Source: Mactra quadrangularis
Taxonomy: Eukaryota; Mollusca; Bivalvia; Venerida; Mactridae
Assembly: GCA_025267735.1 (NCBI GenBank)
Contig: CM046300.1
Location: 34,357,322-34,421,321 of the forward strand
Length of the DNA stretch: 64,000 nt
Reading direction: 5' to 3'
Part shown: positions 22,600-34,587 of the stretch, in pieces
Position numbering within the stretch: position 1 is the stretch's first letter
How the letters are laid out: each line of letters opens with the position of its first letter
Notes under the pieces: generated by a model
The model's input: only the letters and a program-made list of their open reading frames with translations
Told to the model about the DNA's origin: nothing
The model's database searches: none
Translations under genes and position numbers: made by a program

Positions 22600-22671
22600 A
22601 CGTTCGTGAATCGAACCCATGAACCTTCTGATTGTAGTCTGGCGCTCTAACGACTGAGCTTTCAGACTTGG
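22600..22671 (-). pseudogene. tRNA-Arg-like relic (paralogue at 33267)
   Basis: The minus strand reads AGCTCAGTCGTTAGAGCG (D arm/A box), GACTACAATCAGAAGGTTC (anticodon arm region) and GGGTTCGATTCACG (B box). The stretch GACTAC.ATCAGAAG matches tRNA-Arg(ACG) as I recall it, but here the anticodon position has changed and the acceptor ends do not pair. It is either a tRNA pseudogene or the head of an old SINE. Because C carries it at the same place, it predates the duplication. Confidence 0.65.
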
Positions 22672-22717
22672 TTATGTAATAAAAAAATTCGATTTTTAAT
22701 AAAATTTTAATTGTAAT

Positions 22718-23125
22718 AATCACTTTGTTATACTGTTATTTCATATTTATGGCTATCATTATTTACATCGAGACATACGTAATAAAGATTATATAATATA
22801 ATAAATACATCTGAGAACTGAGAGGTTCAATGGTTTTTTTTATGTAATAATCAGGATTTTAATTAAAACAATAAATTTTTATGAATTACTCTGTTAAAAA
22901 GAGGATATATGAAAAATATAAATCACTTTGTTATTCTGTAAAATCATATTTATGGCTATCATTGTTTACATCGAAGCATACGTAATAAAGTTGACAATAC
23001 AATAAATACATCTGCGAACTGAGATGTTAAATGTGTTTTATGTAACAAAACTCCTTTAAGACCTTTTAAAACAATACTTTTCTAATCATCATGGTCTATT
23101 AGGGTTTAAAATGAAAACAATCAAT
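22718..23125 (+). repeat. 203-bp tandem duplication private to copy B
   Basis: AATCACTTTGTTATACTG at 22718 recurs at 22921 (AATCACTTTGTTATTCTG). The following ATATTTATGGCTATCATT, CATACGTAATAAAG and ATAAATACATCTG also recur at the same spacing. Copy C has one unit only (33385-33520). Confidence 0.75.
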
Positions 23126-23361
23126 CATTATGAATTGCTCTGTTAAATTGAGGATATAGGAATAATGTATACTGCTAAATTAAAACGTGAACCGTAGGGT
23201 GTCAGTCTGCTTTTAGTACAATGTCAAGAGCTGAAGTTTTACAATAAATCAAAGTTAATGAAATAATAGAAGTCATATTATAATGATTCATGACGATGTT
23301 GTAAAAGTAAATGACGCGTTTTGTGTTATACTGTTTTGTCAGTAAATGTGAGCGATAGTTA

Positions 23362-23738
23362 CAGTACCCACCAAACGTTTGGAGACATTTTTACTTTGTA
23401 GGCCTATTGAATAGCTTTTATCTAAAATTTGATGACTGTTTATTTTTAATGCTTTTTCGTTTTGCTTTATTTTTAGTCCTCATTATAATTATAATTGAGT
23501 GTTCAAAAATAGCATAAAAGCTATGTTAATGAAAATATTTACAATAAACATGGTTTTGGAGGCATTGGGATGTCAGATGCTGAATCTTATAGATAAGTTG
23601 CATTAAAAAATGAAATTTGGTTTCATTTTACACAAACCATACTTAAATATATAAAAAATAATATTCCTACAATAATAATTATTAAAATTCAAGAATTGTA
23701 GTAAATATATTTTGTCTCCAAACTTTTGGTGGGTACTG
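23362..23738. mobile_element. Tc1/mariner-type MITE, 377 bp, TA target
   Basis: The left end CAGTACCCACCAAACGTTTG then GAGACA is mirrored by the right end TGTCTCCAAACTTTTGGTGG then GTACTG, an inverted repeat of about 26 bp with one mismatch. TA lies on both sides (23360-23361, 23739-23740). Copy C has the uninterrupted site near 33828. The interior is AT-rich with no transposase. A decayed relative lies at 2378-2718. TA duplication and CAGT ends are typical of Tc1/mariner elements. Confidence 0.88.
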
Positions 23739-23950
23739 TATATACTGAATATCAACACTGCCAAATGTTTCAGCGGAATTAAGCTTTGACTTTTGGTACT
23801 TTTTTAGAATTCATCTGAAATCATCCAAGTTATCGTGAGGCATTACTATATGTATATTTTATAAACGGCTAATGTATAAATCAAGAAAGATCAAAGTTGA
23901 AGCACATTTAATATGTTTACTCCGATATATAGAAATTTATTTACCATTGC

Positions 23951-24241
23951 GAACCCGGGTCGATAGCGCAGTTGATAGCGCGTCGGGATTTGGAATCTCG
24001 TGCCCGAAGGGATGCGGGTTAGAATCCCACCCGGGGAGGTAATACCCTTCCATGAAAATTTGACAATAATGTCGATTTTCCTCCATTGATTAGATAATAT
24101 GGAGAAGTTTTCGGCCGTGTGGAAGGGTAGGTGAGTACTGGTTATAGACAATGGTCCAGGAGAGATAGGTTAGGTGCGCTGGACGCCGTAAAAAACCTAA
24201 ATTGTGTTGACACGGCGTTAACTCAAATAAATAAATAAATA
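23951..24241 (+). mobile_element. tRNA-derived SINE, intact, with 14-bp target duplication
   Basis: The head has A-box TAGCGCAGTTGATAGCGC and B-box-like GGGTTAGAATCCC. The body has ACCCTTCCATGAAAATTTGA, GAGAAGTTTTCGGCC, GTGGAAGGGTAGGTGAGTAC and GTTAGGTGCGCTGGACGCCG. The tail GACACGGCGTTAACTC is followed by AAATAAATAAATAAAT. TTATTTACCATTGC is perfectly repeated at 23937-23950 and 24242-24255. Length, head, tail and target duplication are all intact, so this is the best reference copy of its family here (others: 9885, 10481, 37690). Confidence 0.93.
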
Positions 24242-24255
24242 TTATTTACCATTGC

Positions 24256-25238
24256 CATGTATGCCTTCGAGGTCCAGTTTTACCATTTACTTTTTTCATA
24301 AATTAATATATATGATTCAAATAGGTTTATATTCAAATTACTTTCCATGGAATGCATATCTGTTAAATAAAGAAGAGTTCCTTATGTTGCTTTTTAACAC
24401 CTAACAGGTGCCATTGACTTGGTTATTTTTAACCAGAACGTTTCTGAGCTTGTTAGCTGTGTATATGCACATTAAACTAAGATGACGAGTTTTCTGTTTT
24501 TACTTTTAAAGAATAAATTCAAGTGTCAGAAACACAACATTTCAATTATGTCAATATTAATGCAATATTTTATCGATTTCCTTTTGACTGGAAATGTTTA
24601 CGATCCTTTTCCGGTTTTCAACATAACGATAATCGACGTGCTTATTCATTTTTTCAATTATTTCTAATGGTATGCTATACCCGGAGTCGTTTCTCATATT
24701 TCCCGACCGGAAGCACTCATTAACACACACCTTGTGATTTGTAAATGCAATTAATGGTTTTTAATGGTGATATTTCTTTATCAGTAAATGTCAGTGTATG
24801 ACATGCAGATCAAAATGCCACAACGTTTTCTCACTAAATCGACCATTTGCACTTAAAAAGAAATGTTTTGGACTTGATATATCATGATTGCAAATTGTCT
24901 TTCATATCTCAAATTGAATTTTAACTAATCAAGTACAGAAGTCATTATACATTCGTCTTAATGTTTGTTTCTTATTTGTCGGCTTTTTACAGAGTGATTA
25001 ATACAGGAATAAAGAAACTATGCTAATATGTAGTCATTCTAGACTTACTTTCTGAGATAGTGTCCGAGACACAAGTAATAAGTTTCTACAGAACCCTGAC
25101 ACGTGCCCTGACTAGTGATAAGAAAGTATTTTTTATCTCTAACAAATCGTTTTATAATCAAAATCAAAGCAATAGCTAAGTATAAAAAAGTCTGGCTTTG
25201 ATATTCTGATTTCATTTTGTGCTAGTTTTGACACTATT
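24256..25238. other. Copy-B DNA without a supported gene
   Basis: From about 24530 on, this aligns to 33935-34587 in C. Small frames here (24482-24723) are not preserved in C, arguing against coding. Confidence 0.5.
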
Positions 25239-25424
25239 CTACCAATAAAAGAAACATAGGCTATTTGACACAAGATCGTTTAACTTGGCGTTCCGGCGAA
25301 TATGCCATTTGTTTTGTTTCGATAACCTCTCTCCATTGTATTTAATGACAAGAATCTCATGTTGCTTTGTGATTTGAGTCAGAATTTGAACACTCATGTT
25401 TAAATAAAAAAAATACATAGCCAC
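25239..25424 (-). pseudogene. Conserved peptide segment, frameshifted copy
   Basis: This 61-codon frame contains KYNGERLSKQNKWHIRRNAK followed by LNDLVSNSL. C (35311-35526) encodes almost the same segment. Relative to C, B has two single-base length changes upstream that break the frame. In the aligned 40 codons I count about four synonymous and four replacement changes. The R-x-N-x-x-N-D pattern recalls the C-terminal part of some retrotransposon proteins, but this is a weak memory-based resemblance and I do not assign a function. Confidence 0.35.
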
Positions 25425-25537
25425 ATACTTGATAACAACGATTTGCGTCTATACAAGGGGGATTTACGCACACACATTCAGATGCAATATAAAACAAACA
25501 TTTTCATCAAGATTTCTTCAGAAAGTCTGATGTATTT

Positions 25538-25685
25538 AGTGTCGTCTGCAAGATAGTACATTGACAACAAACAACAATTAATTGTTAGTAATTATATCTA
25601 TTATAACACGACATTAACTAATACTTTTTGTAAACAAATTATACTTATTTCCGTATCTTTATGTAGCACCGATAGTTACGTCTTA
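25538..25685 (-). repeat. Recurrent ~160-bp repeat, copy 4 (inverted, in B)
   Basis: Reverse complement of the repeat at 13371: GTGTCGTCTGCAAGATAGTA at the left, CATTAACTAATACTTTTTG in the middle and GCACCGATAGTTACGTCTTA at the right. On the minus strand, the conserved peptide at 25239-25424 lies just downstream of its TTGCAG end. Confidence 0.75.
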
Positions 25686-26482
25686 TAATAATGCATCACA
25701 GGGTCCATGGGGATCTTTAACTACCAATTGTTGAGGCAATTAAGTTAAATAATATCTAAACAGTACAATTCCTTGACAAATGCAAAATAAACATAATTTA
25801 CAGAGTCGAATAATGCCTCAGATGTATAATTGATTTTGTTCGTATCTTCATAACATGTTGGCCGACAAAATATATCTATACTAATTGCAACAGTAAAATC
25901 ATAAAAAAATCAGGTGTTCATTCAACGACAAGTGGCGCGTCATAATCGAATAATTATTAAAAATCTCAATCAACAATATACTTGTTTCACGTGGCGAAAA
26001 ATGACACAATTCTTCAGATATTATATTCCACTTGATGTATCGACACAATTATTTCAAGTAATTATACATTTGTAACTGTTGCAGCCGGAAATAGAAGAAA
26101 CAGGAAGTTGAAGAGGGGTGATTTTTAAGTAACGTAGCATAATCATAATAATCAATACATGAAGTTAAATTACGCATATTTGAAGGATTTTTATTTTAGA
26201 TTGAATGGGAAGTGGTTGCAAAGCAAATTTAACTGTAAAATGTAAATATTTCGATTACGCAATGCTAGTTGTAAACACTAATAACGGTAGTTACTTGGCT
26301 AAGTGATGACATTTAATATAACGTACTGATCTATATACCATTAATTGCTGAAAAGTATGACATAAACCTCAAATTTTCTTACACAAAGCTTCCAGTAAAA
26401 CATATTATCTAATCTATGATGACAATATATGATTCTAATGAAATATAATTTTTGTTATCATCAATTTTACAAGCATACACTT

Positions 26483-26518
26483 ATATTGGTACAAAACTTA
26501 TAGGTTTTGTACCAATAT
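26483..26518. repeat. Short palindrome in copy B
   Basis: ATATTGGTACAAAACT at 26483 is mirrored by AGGTTTTGTACCAATAT ending at 26518, with a loop of about three bases. At this place C instead has a ~100-bp segment with the CAGTTTATNRNTTACATTAG-type motif, so one of the copies has been rearranged here. Confidence 0.65.
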
Positions 26519-26947
26519 TATTATAAACTTACGCATGATTTTGTCTTACGTTGTGTTTAAAGTTTTATTTAAAGTTTGTCGTGTCTAAATAACTAGTTCA
26601 TATATTTGTATTTTGTATCTCAAATGATATTTTAGCTTATTAAAATTTTCTTATAAAGTAAATATTGCCCAGTCGTTTAATTGCATTTACTCAATTGCAT
26701 GTTATAAAAAGGATGAATGTTTTACTTAATTTGGTGCTTTGATTTGGAAATGGTATAAAATCCTGTGCTACATTACAATTGTTTTTATGGAGCCAAAAGT
26801 TATGTGTTTCACACTCTTATCAATTTGAAATAAATGTGACAGGTGGTATATTTTATGGATTTGTTTCTGTTTAAGTGGTCATATTTTATAAAGGCAGTAT
26901 TCTGTAAAATATCCGAATAGAGGAAGCATAATTCATGACATTGTATA

Positions 26948-27829
26948 TACTTAACAAAACTTATAAGTATACATATTTCAATTGTGTATAACTTCTTTAT
27001 TAACCAGTATTTTTAACGAAAGTTTGTACATCTGCTATTGGCTATATTTCAATTATTACTGCGTAGGCATTTTTTTGAAAGTCACCTAACCAGCGCGTTG
27101 GACCGTAAATCGATGATAAATTAAATGCTCCAGGAAATCGTGACTAGCTTGGATCAAAATTGCACATAGTCGCTGTGGACAGTACAACGATCCACACATC
27201 TAATAAAACACAAAATGGGCAGGCTAACGATAAAACAGTGAGGAATAGCTAATGGGTTGTTAAAATGGATGGCGCACCAGCCCGCACCGCAAGAGCGACA
27301 ACAGAATTACTACATGACAACAACATCACGCTGATGTGCAAACCGCCGAAATGTGTTGCTAAACATAGAATGACACGCATGGGTTAAATTGAACCGCCGT
27401 GTACGTCGTGGTGTTGCAACCCAACTTCGCCACGCGGAAGAATTGTGCGCGAGTAGGCAGCAATATGTCAGATTCTTTTCCATCAGTATGAGAGATCCAT
27501 AAGAACGCAATGTCAAACGGTTCCTAACAGCCATGGATGCCATACATGTTATTAGAGAGAGAATCGCTGACAAATTTATCAGAATTCCACTATCACATTA
27601 TCACATTCACTTAGTCACAAATCGCAATCCTCATTTTGTTACTTTGACATTTTCACACCCTTTGATGTTTTTGTTATTACTTGTTAAATTCATTTTATGT
27701 TATGAAATAAACATAATCATACTGATCTGTCTTTAAACTATATTTGCTGAAAATTTGACTTAAATCGGACTGGCACTTACTTAGACACAAGCCCAAATAT
27801 TCATGTATACTTATAAGTTTTGTAAAGTG
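26948..27829 (+). mobile_element. Mariner-type element, 882 bp, internally decayed
   Basis: Left end TACTTAACAAAACTTATAAG and right end (reverse complement) CACTTTACAAAACTTATAAG then TATACATGAATATTT form inverted repeats of about 28-34 bp. TA lies on both sides (26946-26947, 27830-27831). The interior codes for a broken Tc1/mariner transposase on the plus strand. At 882 bp it is shorter than the roughly 1.3 kb usual for mariner, so it has internal deletions. Copy C lacks it near 37110, though a few bases differ around the empty site. Confidence 0.85.
27268..27590 (+). pseudogene. Broken mariner transposase, C-terminal catalytic part
   Basis: From 27268 the frame reads DGAPARTARATTELLHDNNI, matching the mariner block QDGAP-HTARAT-x-LxxNNI that includes a catalytic Asp. 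In another frame from 27392, NRRVRRGVATQ matches the segment after the DPNPIEHLWD block, which itself is unreadable here. Later residues resemble the final basic segment. At least one frameshift and a stop (27464-27540 region) are present, so no functional protein can be made. It is GC-richer than its surroundings, as expected of foreign coding DNA. Confidence 0.8.
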
Positions 27830-27999
27830 TATTTTTTATTACATAAATACATGTTGGTTTAAAAGTTATACAAAGAAACGTTTCACTAGTTTAAATAAAT
27901 AGATGTAAACAAAAGGACGGCAGACGTAATTACATCAAGATAATTCATAGTGACAAAGATAATGCATTTGTCATAAAGAAAAAGTGCTAACAGTCTGCT

Positions 28000-29546
28000 A
28001 TTTATAAAAATATACGTCATGGTATTTTGTATATTATTTATGTATCATTAGTTCAAAGAATCTGATAAGTCTCCTTTAAAATGTGTACATCATTGAATAG
28101 ATGATTTGGTGACAATGTATGAATTAACTGTGAATATTACGTCTTGACAAAACTAAGCTAAGATAAATGCCGAGGAATACATCTTTGTATTTAGGCAGTG
28201 ACAAGTTGTCTATCAATGACAAGCGAGAAGATTAGATAGCCAGACTTTCTCTTCAAAATCAATTTGAGACTGAATACTGTTTTGCATTTGTACGATTATG
28301 TCAATGCTTATAAGGATAGAACTCAACTTCATATGGGTTGACGGGTTTACTATCATATAGCTTTTTTAATAAAACTAATATCAGAAATTCTAAAATTTTA
28401 ATTTGAATTGAGTAAACATAATCTATTGTTTCTCGGGTACATAAACGCTTTTTTTTCACTTTGTCGAGTCATACAATGACAAATATAAAATAAACATCTA
28501 GCAGACATTTAGGCTACGATTGTACCATCTGCGTCAGCAATAGATTCATAAAAAGTTTTCTGAATACAGCATAATTGTGCAAGTACATTCAGATTTACCT
28601 TTTACGTTATTTTGAAAAGCATAATATATTTAAGTATAACATATTCAAACGACACATGATTTATACGAAAATGAAATTAACTTCTTAATGAAGTCTTTCA
28701 TAGAATCAAGTTATTCAAATTGTCTTTGAACTAATGTAATCAGAAGTAATAGAGAATGTAAGTGATTGAATCACTGGAAATATATACAAATCTATTGAAT
28801 TACAAATCAAGACAACCGCGAAGGAATATTTGCATATATCCATATAGATTAATGTTTCTTAATTTGGAATACTTTGTCATATTTATGCGTGTTGTATTGC
28901 ATACTAATTTATTAACCTATACAAGTATTGGCATCGTTGTTTGTATTTTATCTCTTTTTTCAACGACTACTAGTCATGCTAGTTATACATAATTTACTAA
29001 CATCATTAATACCTTAGTATTATTTATTGTTACTGTATTATGTCAGATTTTGACTTTATAAGACACTTTGTATTGTCATGAATATGTATGACTGGAGCAT
29101 GGATGTCCAGTTAGAGACTTTTACTGGTCTTATAACACGTATAAATCATAAGTATGTTAGTAATGGGTAATTTACGTGCGTGTTTGTAGATTTACACACA
29201 TTACATTTCAGAAAATGATACTGGTAAACACAAGTTACCGATATTGGCAAAAGTCACAATCCTGTTGTGAATAATGAAGTCATTTGAAACATTGCAAAAA
29301 TTCATTCGCAATATCTATCCTCGTATCATTCCTAACAATTTCAATAAAGATGTTTAATTGTAAGATATCGGCGAATATCAATACATGAAATTAGCTTATA
29401 TTTCTATATCACTAAACAGCAATAGACACTCCCTCCATTGTTGAAACATTGTTCATAATTTCATAATCGCTATCATCGATATACTTGTGTCACGTGTTAT
29501 AACAAGAACCTTCAGTTATTGTATTCCAATTGATCTATCGGCTCAA
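28000..29546. other. Copy-B DNA without a supported gene
   Basis: Aligns with 37300-39400 in C. B has about 115 bp (near 28140-28255) that C lacks. The stretch 28650-28830 is the block that also occurs at 20240 and 43640. No coding frame is shared between the copies. Confidence 0.5.
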
Positions 29547-29594
29547 TTATATCAAATAATATAATTTGTATTATATCAAATAATATAATTTGTA
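29547..29594 (+). repeat. 24-bp tandem duplication private to copy B
   Basis: Two perfect units of TTATATCAAATAATATAATT then TGTA. Copy C has one (near 39409). Confidence 0.85.
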
Positions 29595-30413
29595 ACTATT
29601 GAAATGGCAAACATCGGAAGTTGGAGAGAGGGAGGCAATTCTAATGATTCATAAGAATCAATACGTCAAGATTATGACATATCTAACACTTTCAAAATAA
29701 ATGTTCTTTTGAAGTGCCGACTTTTAATGGTTTAAAGCAAAATGTAAATTTACTGCGCCAAATTGTTCGTTCTTAAAGAGGTATTTAAGCATTTTCATCT
29801 GAAATCAATGTTGTTAAGTTATCAAAAATCTTTTGATATTTCACAATTAATTTTCTAATCAATTTAATTCGCGGCAATGTATTATGAAATGTTTTTAAAT
29901 TATCATTTACAGGAACTGATTTACGTTGCAGTATTAGATTGAATATTTTTATTTAAAAGCTTTCATGTAAAACATTTATCATTACTTATTAAATACTTTT
30001 TAATTCAATATTAAGACATTTTCTAAACATTAAGCTAACAATGTTAAATGTTAATCGTTTTTACAAAATGAAATTTGTACACTTCAATCTGATTAAACCA
30101 AATTATTATTAATAGCAATCGATTTGATATAACAATCTAAACTGTGTAAATAAATATTGCTGTCAGCTATTACTGAAATGAATTTGCTTCTATGTTAGTA
30201 TAAAAAATGAACGAGTTGATGACAGTGGTTGCCATGACAACTATTAGATTTATTATCAAGCATATACTTCCCTACAATCCTATTAGTGTCTCATCGGATT
30301 TTACAAATACAATACAAATTTATGTAAAACAATCAGCATTATATTTATATATATTTTTTGTCTTGATGAGGAGCATATCATTTGATATCATAACACTAAT
30401 ATCACATTTGTAA

Positions 30414-31198
30414 TAGGGCTCTACAACGGTATACGATATATATCGAATACCGGTATTCTAGGTTCGATAGATATATAGGATCGAACGTTTCCGTATCGAA
30501 CAAAATATCGATCAATGACAGTCATACATTAAATACATGGCCAGCAAATCAGTCGATATTTTGTTTCGCCAAAATCAAAATTTTACTGCTTCTAGTTTGG
30601 TATAGACTAATCTGTGGAAGAACAATCTTATAATATGATATTTCTTTACGTAAGCGTCTAACATAAGTTACGTCATGTTTTGTTTTTTTCAATCAAGGGG
30701 AAGAAACTGTTGCAATTAGAATGTCCTTATAAGTACTTTCATTTTCAATTAGTCCGGGAATCAACAATCAGCATTCACATAGAAATATGAATAGTTTACT
30801 ATGTCTGTGAGTATTCAGAATGTAGATCAATTCCCTGAGCCAGCAGTCACTCGGATTTGTTCGGGAAGATCCACAATGTAAAAAAGAACTTGATTATTTA
30901 AACGATATGGCATAAAAATAGCTGAAGTTTTGAAAGAGTGTTTTTGTTTCCTTTTGCCGAATCTAGACCAGACTCACTGGATGCAATGATATTTCTTTAA
31001 AAAGTGCAAACGTCATAGACTTCAATATTTAAAATTTAAAAAAAGTAGTGCAATTAGTAGTATGATGCTACAACACTGTTTTGCTGTTTTGTAAAAACAA
31101 TATATTCATTATTAAAATATCATATGAAATATCGAATATCGATCATTTTGTATCGATACGAATATCGTATCGATCATTCTGACCAATATAGAGCCCTA
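30414..31198. mobile_element. hAT-like non-autonomous element, 785 bp
   Basis: Termini TAGGGCTCTA and TAGAGCCCTA are inverted. ATTTGTAA is perfectly duplicated on both sides (30406-30413, 31199-31206), and copy C shows a single ATTTGTAA at 40229-40236 with continuous flanks. An 8-bp duplication and a TAGGGCTCT-type end are characteristic of the hAT superfamily. Near both ends are many TATCGA/TCGATA words (30430-30515, 31125-31178), the kind of subterminal motif that hAT transposases bind. No transposase frame is present, so it depends on an enzyme encoded elsewhere. Confidence 0.92.
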
Positions 31199-33266
31199 AT
31201 TTGTAACATTTGAAACTAAAGTGGATATTATTAATAGAAAAATGGTCTGAAATATTGTTTGACACTTCGGTATTACATGATAAGAAATTAAATATCAGAA
31301 TGTCGTTATATTTGTAAATGTTCAGTTAATTATCATTAGGCATATCGCTATTTTCCTAATTGTCAGCTGCCCATATACTCGTCAATAGCCACAAATGATG
31401 AAAAGCATTTCTTATCGAATTTGCAGTGACATTTGTAAATAGTGACAAGTATATTATCGCCGATATTTTAGGATACCTATAAAATATTTTAGGCTAGGTT
31501 TCCTCTCTAGCCCGACTGTCCTAATTGCATGTGTATTCTTCGCATATGTGGTAGTGGGCTATATATTTCATGAAACAAACAAATAATATTTAAAATCAAA
31601 ATCTCTGACGAGAATAACACAGAAAGAAAAAAATATTTACTCGATTTTGATCAACAACATTTAACAAACAATTTATAACAAACATATCGTGCATATATTT
31701 GTATTTTGCTAATGATGAATGTCATATCCTCAGTTGATTGATCTGAAGCGAGTAAGGACAATAGTTAAATCTTATCGAGGTATTGTTTCATGAAATGTTC
31801 TTTATTGTATGATATAAAAGGCATAATAAACGGAATGTAAGACATTCAAATAGTTTTTTTATAATGGCAAGTGATGACAACTTCTGTGATCCGAATTAGA
31901 ATGTCCAAGTTGACAATCGTTGAATGCATTACCATTTACCTTCTGTAAAAAATAGACGACTTCGAGTATAACATTTTAACGATTACACAAAGATACCCAT
32001 ACTAAAATGTAGACTTTTCCTTTGGTTGAAAAACTTCTTTTTTATAATGTTTTTAATATGCTGAGTGTCTATCCTAACAATACTTGATGATCCAATTCTG
32101 TTGCCTCTCATTTACATGTCATGGTAATTGTATTTCGTGAATTAAATCTGAACCATATAATGCATAAACTCACTTTGTTAAACAAGTATAATACAAATAC
32201 ATCGTGTATTTTCACTCTATGGTAAGAATTCAATAATATTATAATTTAAATATATAATTAATATCTCAATAAAGTGGACTTATTACCGTAAAATTATTTT
32301 ATAGATATGTTACTTACAAGAGATTTACACCATACAGTTTATGTTTAAAGCTGGCAATATATACAAATAATCTAAATTAAAGAGTATTTTGAAATATTAA
32401 TATAATATGGAGCAATGATAACAATTAAACAAAACTGTCCGTATAAGGCATTTGTAGAAATCGAGATAAAGTAAATGATCTAAGCAAGGTACGTTTAAGA
32501 AAGTTTGTCGTTACAATGTGTCTGTCTATCACTTACACTTCCTAAGAAAAGAGATTATGAGTTAATTTCAATTTCATATTTTATTTTAATTACGAGCGAA
32601 TGCGCGATATAAATCTCTGATGAACACTAGATCATGTGCCTTAATTTCAAATTAAGACTTAACATAAAAACTTATTGAACACAAGTCATGTCGAGAGAAA
32701 TTGCCGTCCATATCAATTCAATATCTGCAATTATGGTTTTAAAATAATTGAGTATTTCATGGCAAAATGAGAATATAATTATGATATATCTTTTTCTTAA
32801 TGATAGTTAAATTATGAAACAATCATCAATAATTCTTGTAAAATGAAGAAGCAAATCGCGAGAGCTATTAATCTTGTCAGTAATTCCATTAAATACATGT
32901 AAAACATTTAACAATTCTGTGTCATATTTTGTCAATAAGAAAATGTTTTACCATATAAAATGTTGTTCTAGTATTAATGACATAGCTGCATGTATTACTA
33001 CGAATAAATATGCACAAGAGAGTATGGCTAAAACCTTTTTAGACGAATACCTTTTAAACGTTGAAGGTGATACGGAACACATATTGATTGCACATAATAA
33101 AATTCTTTGAATTTAAACTCGAACTTATTGGCAAAAATATGGAGAAAGACTTACTTAAACGCTTACAAAATGTTGCAGGTTAGACATGTAGATTTCTAGG
33201 CCAAATCAAATAGAGATAGGTGGCAGAAAACAATTTATGGAAAACAACAAGAACGTATGTAGGTCA

Positions 33267-33338
33267 CGTTCGTGAATCGAACCCACGAACCTTCTGATCG
33301 TAGTCTGAAGCTCTAACGGCAGAGCTTTCAGAATTGGT
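33267..33338 (-). pseudogene. tRNA-Arg-like relic (paralogue of 22600)
   Basis: The minus strand has CTTCAGACTACGATCAGAAG (anticodon arm, with ACG at the anticodon position as in tRNA-Arg) and CGTGGGTTCGATTCACG, which pairs as a T arm. The D arm is AGCTCTGCCGTTAGAGC. The acceptor stem is not paired, so it is not a functional gene. It is better preserved than the copy in B. Confidence 0.65.
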
Positions 33339-34587
33339 TTTATAATTAAAGAATTCGATTTTTAAATAAAATTTTGATCATAATAATTACTTTGTTTGTT
33401 ATACTGTCATTTCATATTTATGACTCTCAATATTTACATCGAGACATACGTAATAAAGTTGGCAATATACAAAATACATCTGAGAACCGAGAGGTTAAAT
33501 GTGTTTTATGTAACAAAACTTTTTAAGACCTTTCAAAGCAATACCTTCCTGATCATCGTAGTCAATCAGGGTTAAAATAATAACAATAAATTATTAAGAA
33601 TTGCTCTGTTAAATAGAGGATATATGAATAATGTATACGGCTAAATTAAAACGTGAACCGTAGGGTGTCAGTCTGCTTTTAGTACAATGTCAAGAGCTAA
33701 AGTTTTACAATAAATCAAAGTTAAAGAAATAATAGAAGTCATATTATAATGATTCATGACGATGTTGTAAAAGTAAATTACGCGTTTTGTGTCAAACTGT
33801 TTTGTCAGTAAATGTGAGAGATAGTTTTATACTGAACATAAACAATGCTTAATGCCCCAGCAGAATTAAGCTTACCTTTGACTTTTGGTTTTAATTCATC
33901 TGAAAGCACCCAGGTTATCTCGAGAAACACATCATATCAATTATGTCAATAATAATGCAATATTTTATCGATTTCCTTTTGGCTGGAAATGTTTATGATC
34001 CTTTTCCGGTTTTCAACATTACGATAATTGACGTGCACATTCATTATTTCAATAACTTCTAATGGTATGCTATACCTGGAGTCGTTTCTCATATTTCCCG
34101 ACCGGAAGTACGCACTAAAACACACCTTGTGATTTGTAAATGCAATTAATGGTTTTCAATGGTGATATTTCTTTATTAGTAAATGTCAGTTTACGACAAG
34201 CAGATCAAAATGCCACAACGTTTTCTCACTAAATCGACTATTTGCACTTAAAGAGGAATGTTTTGGACTTGATATATCATAATTGCAAATTGTCTTTTAT
34301 ATCTCAAATAGAATTTTACCTAACCCAGTACAGAAGTCCTTATACATTCGTCTTAATGTTTGTTTTAAATGTGCCTGCTTTCGACAGAGTAATTAATACA
34401 GGAATAAAGAAACTAAATAAATAAAATGTTTATATGCAGTCATTCTAGACTTAAATTCTTATGTTCGAGACACAGGTAATAAGTTTCTTCAGTACACTGA
34501 CCCGTGCCCTGCCCAATGATAAGAAAGTATTTTTATCTCAAACAAATTTTTTTATATTCAACATCAAAGCAATAGCTAAGTATAAAC

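Larger units (their letters stand above)
21245..31905 (+). repeat. Tandem segmental duplication, copy B (about 10.7 kb)
   Basis: B aligns to C (31908-41520) in the same orientation and order. Anchors (B/C): AAGCTGGCAATAT (21623/32346), CCGTAGGGTGTCAGTCTGC (23191/33657), GCAATATTTTATCGATTTCC (24562/33956), GTCTGGCTTTGATATT (25188/35248), GGCGCGTCATAATCGAATAA (25933/35998), AAGTTATACAAAGA (27863/37145), CATTTGATATCATAAC (30379/40202) and ATAATAAACGGAATGT (31824/41454). Identity is about 95% near 23.2 kb and lower (perhaps 80-85%) elsewhere, judged by eye. Insertions found only in B are listed separately. No intact gene is recognised inside. Confidence 0.88.

Noticed and set aside
32874..33110. 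78-codon frame in copy C
   Set aside because: The paralogous DNA in B (22197-22440) contains stops in this frame, and nothing else supports coding.
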